DNA of 64,000 nt from Hoplostethus atlanticus (Eukaryota > Chordata > Actinopteri > Trachichthyiformes > Trachichthyidae), in contig JAXDDX010000041.1 of the NCBI GenBank assembly GCA_034670405.1, positions 1,991,001 to 2,055,000 on the forward strand, written 5' to 3'. Position numbers and translations under genes: made by a program. How positions within the stretch are numbered: the stretch's first letter is position 1; each line of letters starts with the position of its first letter. Below are positions 54,101-64,000 of this stretch, one piece after another. A model generated the notes under the pieces. It was not told where the DNA came from. It ran no database searches and worked only from the letters and a program-made list of their open reading frames with translations.

Positions 54101-57100
54101 ATCGAGTAATGGCTAGATGCTGGATGTGATTTTGTTGCGATGCTACTGTGGAAGGAGTATACAGAGAAGAGGAAACAATTGAATTTGCTGCTTTCTGCTT
54201 GAGAGGCGTCAGCAGCTGAGCAACCCCTCCCTTTGCGCCAACCTCAATGGCAGACAATGCTATAGGTCTCCTCCATGCCAGTTAATTCCCTCAGCCCTCA
54301 TTCTATCCTCTTTTCAGGGAGATTCTGGAGGACTCTGATACCCAGAAAAACACTCACTGTGCATGTACACTCACACACACACACACACACACAGGTGCTT
54401 CAGCAGCCCCAGATCCCACCCAGAATGTAGACTGATGGCTTTATACGTGTCATCATTAAGACAACTAGAAGGCACTCAAGAGACGCTGAACAATTCCCCT
54501 GACGTGCTGTTACACCCAAAGACATAGTTTCTGTCGCTTCAATCTGAAGTTAAATTGATTTCTCGACCCTGAAAACATGAAGTCTCGATCTCCAGTCGTT
54601 TCATAGTTACGGCTAAAAAAAACGATGGCGGAAATTCCAGATCCGGATGTGAGATGAGAGATGGGAGATGAGAGATATGAGAGATGGTACCCTCTCCCTA
54701 TTTGACTGAGGTTAACAAATGATATCTAACCCTCCTCTAACACTTAAAGGAGTAAGATGTTTCCATGCTACAGTAATCTGGTTGATATCAGAGGAAGCCA
54801 GGCATCTTAAAAGGGTTTCTCATAATCAGAGTATGAGCTTAACTGGGTTATTCTAACCACGTTATGACGTTTACAGTACATGCATGCAACCCTAAACTGG
54901 GTTATTTGAGAATGTAATTCACTGTGCGTGTAAACACAGCCAATTTCCCTTTCCTCCTCCCAGACAGCCAGTCTAGTCTTGCGTTGTGTTGAAAAGAAAG
55001 GGACCGGAATCTCGATATACAGACAATCGGGTTGCCAGTTTTTGCTTTCTTGTGTTAATGCTAACACTGGAAGAATAGCATCATCACACTGTTAGAACTT
55101 TTTGAGTCCACAACTTTAAAGTTGCGAGAAAAGATACTATAAGAATTCATCCGACCAATAGGAAAAGCAAATGTGCAGATTCCCACGTCTTAGCCAGAAG
55201 CCTTTTATGCACAAAAAATAAGCTTTATATCTGCTGGCACAGTGGAAATAGCACATAAAAGCAGGACATTTATATTTACTTCTTTCTTTTTTGCTATTCT
55301 TCATCGCCATTATTTGTCTTATCACGAAACATGAGTCTGATTCTGCTCGTGTTATTAAGAGGGCATTCCAGGGCTTGGCCATCTCTTAATCCAGACACAG
55401 AAAAAATACCCTCTGTCTATCCTTTGTCTGTGTGTGTGTGAGTGAGTGTGTGTGAGAGACAGATAGGGAGGGAAAGGGAGAAAGGGTGCGCGCTTATGGG
55501 TTTATCCTATTACTTTCTCATCCTTCTTAATGCAGAGTGCAGGGGCAAAGCCATTAGACCACAGAACCAAGAGAGATGAGTTGAGATGAGTGGTGAGAGT
55601 GTAAAAAAAAGTAGCACTGTGGGAATAAGCAACGGCAACCAAAACACGCTAAAAACACATCCAAGCGCTGCTCTCAGTGGTAGACTTAACTTAGCACTCC
55701 TACACAGAGATCTCCCGAGTCTCATTACGAGTGTGTGGATAGTACCAGACGGAAACAGAGACGTTTTCTCCTGTAATAGCGTCTGCGGAAAAAAAAAGGA
55801 AATCTGACCACAGGGACCTAACTTTTGGTGGTGAAACTAAAGACCCGTTTCTGTTTTCCTAACTGTCTTGGACTCGTTTTAAATCCCGTTGCAAGGGGGA
55901 TCTCTAATTAACGAGGTTTTAATGTGAATCTGCGAGTATTGCTCATTTTAACTATTAGCTGTTGGGGGGAAAGTAGAGGCTCGTGCGGGGGAAACAGAGG
56001 GCCATAAGCTTTACATAACGTCGTTATGTAGACAGATTTCAGCGAAGCACACCGGACCAAATTAGGGGGAAAAAAAGGCTGCACAATATCATAAACATAA
56101 TATCTCAATTTCTCAGTGAACTATGAACGTCAGCAGATAGGAGTTTGGCAGAACTTGCTTCTACAATAAGTTGCATCCCACACAAAATGAGATGCACTAC
56201 CACAGATGTAGATAACATAGGCTAGTAGGGTGAATGGAAAAAAAAGTGTTTGATTAGATACTAATGAGTTGTTTCAACACCCGGGGATTATCATCAGAGA
56301 GGAGTTCAGACTAAGATCACTATCACATATATTGACGAAAGCAGGATTTAGCCCACAATAGAGAATAAGCCAAGCTCATGCCAAACAAAAAACACGAATG
56401 AGTCATTTTAAATGCATTTTCTATTTAGAAGAGACTAATTCCTCTGCTTTGATCCATTTTGTTTAGATCAATAATCTATTATACAATTGGTAGCCAACCG
56501 ATCTGATGGTCAGTATACATTTCAAATGGTGCTGATTATTCCCATAAAGCTATTATGGTTAATATGCCAAATGTTTTGATGACAAGTGCCTTAGTGAGCA
56601 ATGATTCTTGCTTTCTCCTGTACACTGAAAGTACACTGAAAAAAACACATGGGTTGGTTAACCATTGTATAGAAGTCATAATACCCTTGAGGATGTTCTT
56701 TAAAACACTTTCATTAAACACAAAATAACCAATTACCCAGTATGCTCTCCTAATTTGAGTTTTCTCAGTCTCAATTTCTTCTAAATTTAAAATATCTGTT
56801 TTATTCTTGTTTATTTGGCTTCGTCTATTGAATAGCATCCCCATATCATGTCTTAATTGTAATTGTTTTTGAGCAATTCTTATCAACGATCAGTAATGTG
56901 TGACCACTAAGGGGAGCCACGTGACAAGGCCCATACCTAATGTGCATATAAATATAATTAAAAGAAAAATGTATTTGATTTAATTGAATTCAGTGTCTCC
57001 GATGGTACTTATTTGCACGTTGTACATCACGGCCATGATCACAGTAACACGTTCTATTGGGTATAACTGCTATAATAAATATTGGTGAACCATGTTGATG

Positions 57101-57177
57101 TTAGTTATTTAAGGCTATATCCTAACCACAGATGTCATTTTGTTTAGTGTAAGGAATCCCTACACCAGGAAGACCAG
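51166..57177. repeat. dpp6 intron with GT (52918-52962) and CA (about 54370-54391) tracts
   Basis: Also holds a partial CACAGCAAAA-type MITE end at 51328-51363, an A-run at about 52480-52495, and a GAGATGAGAGAT-rich patch at about 54651-54683. A possible MITE lies at about 54800-54930, where AACTGGGTTATT occurs twice and a TGCATGCA palindrome sits between. Short frames are judged random. Confidence 0.65.
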
Positions 57178-57372
57178 GTTGCAGGATGGCCTAGGGGAGA
57201 GAGGGAGAATGTCCCGTAACTGATAGGTCACTGGTTTGATCCCTGCAACAGCCGATGTGTCCTTCAATAAGCATGTGTTCTGTTGAAGCGAGACGCTGAA
57301 TCCCTACCTGCTCCCTCACTGTGGCTGGTTTCTGGAAAGAGATTCAGCTAAATGCCTAAAACGTGAATGTGA
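57178..57372 (+). mobile_element. tRNA-derived SINE (most complete copy)
   Basis: The A-box-like TGGCCTAGGGG (57187-57197) and B-box GGTTTGATCCC (57233-57243) form an RNA polymerase III promoter pair spaced as in class II tRNAs. The tRNA-unrelated body contains TGAATCCCTACCTGCTCCCT, and the tail is GATTCAGCTAAATGCCTAAA followed by ACGTGAATGTG. The copies at 1676, 1944 and 19040 are its reverse-oriented relatives. Confidence 0.8.
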
Positions 57373-58668
57373 AAGAGCACACAGAAGAAACGGCTTTAAA
57401 GAAGGTGTTGAGGGTGACAGGGAGAGAAAGGAGAGGTGGCAGACAGGGAGAGGGGATGACTGTCAAGTTAACATTTAAGGTGTTTAGCTTTTAGAGACGA
57501 CTTACAACGACTGCAATGAATCCTAGACCTCCAACATTACAAGCAGTAAAGAGTAGAGCGTGCATGGATCATGGCACAGGACCCTAATAGTAAAAAGGTA
57601 CGGTAACAAACCCCGTCTCCCTAGAATAGCCATGTGTGACTATGAGAAACGCTGAGTAAGATAATGAGAGCTGAGGAGAAAAGGGTAGAAAGGGTGGTTA
57701 AGTGGCAGAGCTAGGGCGAGGCGGTGTAGCGGCCTGGCGGGGAGGCTGAGCCGGTGGATGGGCTCCTCATCCCACCGGGCTCCAGTCCTCATCCACGCAG
57801 CGTGACGTAAATGTCACCTCCACCAGACTCACTCATTAAGGCCACACGGCTGGATACCTGCCAAAGCTTGGACTGGCATTAAAAAGGGAGCACACTGTTC
57901 AGGACTAGGATCAGGGGGCGACCGACCAAAACCGTTGCTGTGATCATAGAGAGAGATATCCTGCTTAACAGGCAATTTTCTGCAAGCTGGAGGACAATGC
58001 TGTATTGCTTAAATGGGCATAAACACTATAAAAGCACACACAAACTGGTATATTATGTACACACAAATGACCCAGGGCTTTCATCATGGGAATGGCTTTC
58101 CATCCTATTGTGCTCTGCAATAGTCATTGGATAGACCTGTGGCCATAACACTTGGGATCTGACCGAGCTATAAGTTGGATCTTGTCCCATGCTGCATCTA
58201 CAGCCAGACTCTCAGTTTGATGAATAGGGACTATTCATCACTCTGCATATTGACTTCAGATCATGTTGGAGTTCTCTGCACCAACAAACACAGAGAGAGG
58301 ACCACCGGTCAATAAATCAATCTCATGTTATATTCATATGCACCTCAACCGATGTTTTACGCCCTGCGCTCCTTTGTACAGCAGCCAGACCCACAATGGT
58401 GCAGACACAAAAGCTTTTGTAGATAGCAATTTGATACATGACACCATCAGTGGGTAAAACCAAATACAAGGTACAATGCTTAGGAGGAGGTTAACAATGC
58501 CAAGCTGCACAATTCTGCACTCAAGTAAACTCGAAAAAAAAAAGGTGGGAAGTGGTCTGCCATGCGATTCTAATGTAATCATGAGAAAGACAACTGAATA
58601 GCTTCATGGACCAGTCTGTGAAAGTGAAATGCGCCACCAAAACATCTACTTTCTTTAATTCGATTTTT
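57373..58668. other. dpp6 intron left of the minisatellite
   Basis: Unique-looking sequence with one A-run near 58535. No exon was recognised. Confidence 0.45.
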
Positions 58669-59627
58669 CAGCACCATGGACAGAGACAACAGGGGCAAAG
58701 CGGGTCTCTGGTTCAGCACCACGGACAGAGACAACAGGGGCAAAGCGGGTCTCTGGTTCAGCATCACGGACAGAGACAACAGGGGCAAAGCGGGTCTCTG
58801 GTTCAGCACCATGGACAGAGACAACAGGGGTAAAAGCGGGTCTCTGGTTCAGCACCATGGACAGAGACAACAGGGGGCAAAGCGGGTCTCTGGTTCAGCA
58901 TCACGGACAGAGACAACAGGAGCAAAGCGGGTCTCTGGTTCAGCATCACGGACAGAGACAACAGGGGCAAATCGGGTCTCTGGTTCAGCACCACGGACAG
59001 AGACAACAGGGGCAAAGCGGGTCTCTGGTTCAGCACCACGGACAGAGACAACAGGGGCAAATCGGGTCTCTGGTTCAGCACCACGGACAGAGACAACAGG
59101 GGCAAAGCGGGTCTCTGGTTCAGCACCATGGACAGAGACAACAGGGGTAAAAGCGGGTCTCTGGTTCAGCATCACGGACAGAGACAACAGGAGCAAAGCG
59201 GGTCTCTGGTTCAGCATCACGGACAGAGACAACAGGGGCAAATCGGGTCTCTGGTTCAGCACCACGGACAGAGACAACATGGGGCAAAGCGGGTCTCTGG
59301 TTCAGCACCATGGACAGAGACAACAGGGGAAAGCGGGTCTCTGGTTCAGCATCACGGACAGAGACAACAGAGGGAAAGCGAGTCTCTGGTTCAGCACCAT
59401 GGACAGAGACAACAGAGGGAAAGCGGGTCTCTGGTTCAGCATCACGGACAGAGACAACAGGGGAAAGCGGGTCTCTGGTTCAGCACCATGGACAGAGACA
59501 ACAGAGGGAAAGCGGGTCTCTGGTTCAGCATCACGGACAGAGACAACAGGGGAAAGCGGGTCTCTGGTTCAGCACCACGGACAGAGACAACAGAGGGAAA
59601 GCGGGTCTCTGGTTCAGCACCACAGAC
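58669..59627. repeat. 45-bp minisatellite, about 21 units, in dpp6 intron 1
   Basis: A head-to-tail tandem array of a roughly 45-bp unit starting CAGCACCAYGGACAGAGACA and ending GCGGGTCTCTGGTT. I count 21 full units and a final partial one. Most are 45 bp, four are 46 bp and three are 44 bp. Units fall into three start variants: A (CACCATGG), B (CACCACGG) and C (CATCACGG). They are arranged in blocks: A-C-C-B groups recur in the middle, and A and C alternate near the right end. Since 45 is a multiple of three, long open frames (up to 322 codons) run through it, but these are products of the repeat. It ends about 0.75 kb from the L exon donor. Confidence 0.98.
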
Positions 59628-60372
59628 GGCGCCGTTATGTCTGACGGCTGAAAGGCTTCTGAAGCATGTGTGTTGGCTGTCCAGTCAAATCTAGCCAGAA
59701 ATGAATCATTTCATGTAAACAAAAAATTTTTTCTGACAGTCTCATTCAGATCGCGCTGTTTGCGGGGGAATTTGACACTAGGACACGTAGGTTAGACATG
59801 TATAGTGGGAGAGCCGGCTTGAAGAAAACTGACTATAGGGCTAACTATAAAAACTATAATCTAACCTTTATTTAACCAGGTTCGTGTCACTGAGATTACA
59901 AACTCTTTTTCGAGGGAGAACTGGCCAAAAACAAAGCAGCAGCATCACAGCCGTAAAAGTTGAGGATCAACAACATATTAATGATGAAAGTCAAATTGTC
60001 ATATTGACTTGCCATCTGTTAGCGGACAGCGGCACTGCGCCTCGATTGGCTTGGAATAGACGTAACTGACACGTCATTTATTGACAGACACGCCGACCAA
60101 TTGAGGCAATGACGCACAAGTTTGATAACTTTGCTTACATATAAGTTCATGAGAAAAGAGGGCCTTATAATCTAACTTTGCTCAAATCAATTAAATGATT
60201 TAGATTGAGGGGGTGTCTGTTCCGGACTTGCCACTCTAAATGATTGCTGATTATTGGTTAATGCCATATAGTGTGTCAAAGCGTACACGCTCAGATTAAG
60301 CTATTCGCAAATCATCTGAAAAAAAAAAGGCAACTGGACAAGCAAAGGGAGTGACAGTGTAAAGTTTGTGTT
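59628..60372. other. dpp6 intron 1, first 0.75 kb after the L exon donor
   Basis: No repeat was recognised. Read on the minus strand it follows the GTAAGA donor. A short A-run is at 60320-60328. Confidence 0.5.
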
Positions 60373-60378
60373 TCTTAC

Positions 60379-60549
60379 ATCCTCGTCTTCGCAGTGCCGC
60401 CTGTACTGATGTTGGAGTCTGGGTCGCTCGGTCCTCGCCGCGTTCTCCTCCTCGACACCTTGCCCGAGGAGATGGCTCGCCTCTGGCGGCTTGGGAAATG
60501 ATTTATTTGTGTTGATCTTGCCGGTGAATCTCTGATACAGTGAAGCCAT
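60379..60549 (-). CDS. dpp6: dpp6 first coding exon of the long (L) isoform
   Basis: This exon encodes 57 residues of the cytoplasmic N-terminus of DPP6, a single-pass type II membrane protein that joins Kv4 channels with KChIPs and changes their trafficking and gating. The start MASLYQRFTGKINT is the N-terminus of the vertebrate DPP6 long isoform as I recall it, and PPEASHLLG follows in register. The exon ends in an acidic cluster (CEDED) like the end of the mammalian exon, and is shorter because it lacks the mammalian Gly/Ala-rich insert. The ATG has G at -3 and G at +4, with an in-frame TGA 15 nt upstream. The coding part ends GAT followed by the donor GTAAGA (plus 60373-60378), phase 0. 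The transmembrane and beta-propeller/hydrolase-like exons are not in the window. Paralogue (dpp6a or dpp6b) cannot be decided from this exon. Confidence 0.93.
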
Positions 60550-60823
60550 CGCGCGTATTTGTCAAAAAAAAAAAGAAGAAAATAACTTGGGAGAGTCTGG
60601 TGCGTATCGATCAAGAACACCCCCCCACCACCGAAGAAAAAAAAGTCCAACGTCAAACTCGCTTGATCAAAATGTCTGGAGTAGGTTAATGGATACTGTC
60701 TGAGGTAATTCGATTACACGACGCACTAGTTCATCTGAGAAGAACCAAGCATCCAGTAGAAAACAAATGAGTCCAAGCCTTGCTCTGAATTCACAGCACG
60801 TAGTTTCAGCTCACTGGTTTAGG

Positions 60824-60859
<36 letters not shown>

Positions 60860-61200
60860 TTTCATTGGTCTCTCCGATGCTGCAGCCACGTAGTTTCTGC
60901 ACTTTCCCAACTTGACGTGAAACTGATGCAAAAATCAGACGAGTGTAGGTTACAGTAGGCTGCGTGAAGCGATTGTTATCCGGCCCCGAAAGACAGAGAG
61001 CGAGCCTCGGCGATATCCAGTCGCTCTTTCCCTCCACCCGGTATAAAGTGACCGCTGATAAACGTTCAGAGACTAATAGGTCTCTGCCACACAAGAGAGA
61101 CCCTGCTGATGTGTCTTTAGAGCTGCCAACGACTGGACGCAACATTAACAGATAGGTATCGGAGGTTTTGCGGTCGAAACTTATCATGACTTTGCAGATA
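60550..61200 (-). promoter_or_regulatory. dpp6: Probable 5' UTR and promoter region of dpp6-L
   Basis: The sequence directly upstream of the L start codon has more CpGs than the surrounding intron. It carries a short pyrimidine-rich stretch, a poly-C run near 60620 and the GA tract at 60826-60855. No TATA box at a convincing position was seen on the minus strand. The transcription start cannot be placed from sequence alone. An open 122-codon minus frame (60819-61187) crosses the GA tract but shows no protein-like features. Confidence 0.5.
60826..60855. repeat. (GA)15 microsatellite upstream of the dpp6-L exon
   Basis: About 30 bp of perfect AG dinucleotide, 277 bp upstream of the L start codon. 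It is CT on the transcribed strand. Confidence 0.97.
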
Positions 61201-64000
61201 GCATGGGATCATGTATCTCTATTAGTTTCTTATCTTTTTTTCCTCCATTTCGGTCTATCGGCGTGTCATGCAGAGAACAACAGCGCCCCCACGTGGAAAT
61301 AAAACAGCGTTCAAAAAAAATGAAAGCCACAAAGATTTATTTATTTTTTTACAGCCACGGGACAATTTTATTGAGACATGTTTGGATAGACGGTAAAACA
61401 AGATGGCTAATTAGTCTGGCACCATTAAGACAAATTGATGTGCATTAAAATGAAAAGGCAATCTAAAGAGAAAAGTGTTGGGGGGGTGGTCAGATTACTT
61501 TTTTTATGGTAACTATTAACTCAACACGTTAGTTTTTCAATTCTCATAATCCGTTCTTAGTTACTTTTTAAGGTCAGTAACGAACTAAAACGAACTTGGC
61601 AAATGATGCTGCATTGAAGGTCGGACAATAATCGGAACTACATCATTCATTAATGTTGCACATTCAAGAGTGAGCAGTGATAATAAAAGATGATCATTTT
61701 GTTACTCTGTGCAGCTGCAGATCTGCTCAGACCCTTTGTTAGACATGATACAGTACCATTCAACTGCATCTGCAAGGCCAGGATAGCAAGACAAAGACAT
61801 TCTCTAGACAAAAAGCAATATCTGTAAGCGGATTTGATCTTGCATTGTCTTAAAAAGATATAGAACATCTCCCTCTCTGTAACAAACACGTCTAGCATAC
61901 AGGGTTTTAGCCTTGCAGAATAAAAGAAAACACAATAATTCATCCAGGCTCCACAGCCCAAGTTCCAGGAAAGAGGACAGCTACTTTTTTTTTGCACATC
62001 CTCCTCCTATATTATAGGGATAAGGACACAAGACAGAGAAAACAACTAACAACTGTTCAGGTTGATATTTTAATAAAGATGAATTCCAATCCACATATAG
62101 AGAGCGCAGACTCCTGGCCCTACCACCGTGGTTCTAGGAAATATGTTTACCATTGATTTTCAACAGAGTCTTTCTAAGAAAAAAAAAAACTGCTTCCGAG
62201 TGGCTCCGCACATCAAATCCGTCTCAGAGTATAGCAGAAGACCTAGCATGCAATTCAGTTTTCAAAGTGTTGTAGAGATATGAAAAAAGACCGGGGTGCA
62301 AGATCTTTCAAGACATTTCTTTTTAAATGATTAATCTTATTTTATACAAGTCAGAAACCGCTTGAAATCCTGAGGCTGCCAACCTCTTTGAACCTACGTT
62401 TATTGATACTCTATGGGGAAAATGAATGGTAAAAGCATTTCCTGGAACTGTGGTGAGAGCAGGCAGATGAAACCACAGGGAAACTCCTCTCTCCCTTTGT
62501 CTCTCACTCCATTTTGGCCCACCTGCCATCTCACCCCATCAGATTACCCTGTGACATTGAGCAGGATTAGGTTAATAGAATACTTTAAATTAGGTTATTT
62601 GTGCGTGTCTTCCCTACAGTGAGACTGTGAGTTAAATTCAGCTTGCTCTCTGCTGCATGAGATCAGCCCCGCAGCTCAGCAGCAGAGGGCAGAGCTGTGA
62701 GCTGTGTGGCTTAATCCTAGGAAGAATATTCTGTCTGTGGGGAGGGATTGGCCAATATCAACCATCCTCTGGTGGGCCACTACACAAACTTCCTGAGGAC
62801 GCACTTGCAAAAGAGCAAGACTGAAAGCTTCCAGTATATTGGAAGTTTTTGAGTAAGTAGGTTTTTAGTTATGAGCACCATGTATTTTTTTCCACATTCA
62901 TCACAAATGTTCACTGTGGAAACATTGTTGATTGCTTGTCCATGTATCGAGCTCAAAGTGCAATATATCAATGCTGCAAAAATGAATAATACACATAATG
63001 CCTCTGAACTAGGGTCAGCAATTAACAGGGGCTCAGGACAAAAATGCCTTTAAAACATCATAAAATGTGAAATCAAAAATGGGCGAGCAAAAATGTGACC
63101 ATGACTGCTGTCCCCCGTAGGCTACTATAGGTGATTTGCGGGAGCCTATGACATGGCAATTCCTTCCAGTGCTATCTGGGTGGGGGGGGGGGGGGGATCT
63201 GCTGTTTTTGATCAGAAAACAATCAAATATGCAGCCTGAAGCAGTAGAAACTGTCTCGGAGTGTTACTTTGTTTATGTGATGGTATATTATGATTTAAAA
63301 TAAAACTAATTGAATGTTTATTCACCAATATGCACCAATGCAAATGTATTATTTCATAGTAGTGGCTTAAGAGTCCAGCATGAAGCAACCAGAAACACTC
63401 ACAAATCTTCATTAGAACTCATGTGCAAACACTGTACATGCAATTTCCCAAAATTGAATCAACACTGGCATCTAGTGGATGAGGGGGGCTTCATTTATGA
63501 CTCTTTATTTTTAGGCAATATGTTGCGCCACAATTTTTTGTGTGGCATAATACAATTTGTCAGTGTCATGTCAAAATTTTGAGGAAGACTTTATTTATTA
63601 TTATTATTTATGTATTATTTATGCCAATGCATCCCCATTCTGTCAACCGTTCTTTCCTGGCTGGACCAAAAAATGCGACCACCAGGCTTCATGATGGATG
63701 GCTTCTCATTTGATACGACCCCATGTGAGCTGTACTTATCAACCCCCATGTCTCTCTACAGACCGGAACTGCTTCAGAAAAGGCTGCAATCTCAAAATCC
63801 ATTTCTCTATAACAGGAATGGAGGCGGTAGAGTAGTTGCCACAGAAGGATGTCAGAGTGAGTAGCCGGGCCACCATCCGTAGTGTTTCCAAAAAGCTGTG
63901 TCATTGTCAGCACATTGTGAGCTCTGGGACTGCCAGATAGCAATTAATGTGGCCAGGAGACGTGGTCAATCATCATGACAAGCTTTAAGTAAACAATAAT
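61201..64000. other. Upstream flank of dpp6-L, no gene recognised
   Basis: AT-rich sequence with A-runs near 61313 and 62181, poly-G at about 63182-63196, and TTA-rich stretches near 63590-63620. No exon of a neighbouring gene and no further dpp6 first exon was recognised, though a very short one could be missed. Confidence 0.4.

Noticed and set aside
58669..59627. CRISPR-like regular repeat
   Set aside because: Units are head-to-tail with no unique spacers, in a vertebrate intron.
58676..59644. 322-codon plus-strand frame
   Set aside because: It is a 45-bp tandem repeat translated; other plus frames are equally open and unit-length changes shift between them.
60375..60656. 93-codon minus frame overlapping the L exon in another frame
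   Set aside because: It opens with TTG, not ATG, and begins in homopolymer-rich sequence; a shadow of the L exon region.
60819..61187. 122-codon minus frame upstream of dpp6-L
   Set aside because: It ends in translated GA/CT repeat and lacks protein features; more likely 5' flank.

Overview
This is vertebrate, almost certainly teleost, nuclear DNA. It has no operons or long uninterrupted reading frames. It is AT-leaning non-coding sequence packed with (CA)n and (CT)n microsatellites and with decayed fish transposons: an L2/CR1-like LINE, a Tc1-like element, a piggyBac relic, a tRNA-derived SINE and several inverted-repeat MITEs. I cannot name the species.

The gene here is dpp6 (dipeptidyl-peptidase-like protein 6, the Kv4 potassium-channel auxiliary subunit), read on the minus strand. 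Two alternative first coding exons are visible. The long-isoform (L) exon is at 60379-60549 and starts MASLYQRFTGKINT. The short-isoform (S) exon is at 23154-23210 and encodes 19 residues starting MTTAKE and ending QQQEQ. Both end in phase 0 at a GT splice donor, so either can join the same downstream exon encoding the transmembrane segment. I did not find that exon; it should lie left of base 1. The window is therefore the dpp6 5' region: about 3.4 kb upstream of the L start (60550-64000), 37 kb of intron between the L and S exons, and 23 kb of shared first intron to the left.

Layout in plus coordinates. 1-5.2 kb: LINE, two SINEs, two MITEs and a dispersed repeat. 5-10.5 kb: mostly unrecognised intron. 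10.6-11.1 kb: piggyBac relic. 11-19 kb: intron with CA repeats and a LINE-like tail. 19-20.5 kb: SINE and an antisense LINE C-terminus. 23.1-23.7 kb: S exon with GA/CT-rich upstream DNA. 24.9-25.6 and 32.5-33.5 kb: two oppositely oriented copies of one MITE-like family. 28.0 kb: a 210-bp CT tract. 33.9 and 35.7 kb: a young direct duplication. 36-48 kb: intron with microsatellites, ending in a deleted Tc1 element. 48-58 kb: mostly unrecognised intron with one SINE. 58.7-59.6 kb: a 45-bp minisatellite just inside the intron from the L exon. 60.4-61.2 kb: L exon and its upstream region.

No second gene, structural RNA gene or CRISPR array was found. Apart from the two exons, the longer open frames are chance frames in introns, microsatellites or the minisatellite.
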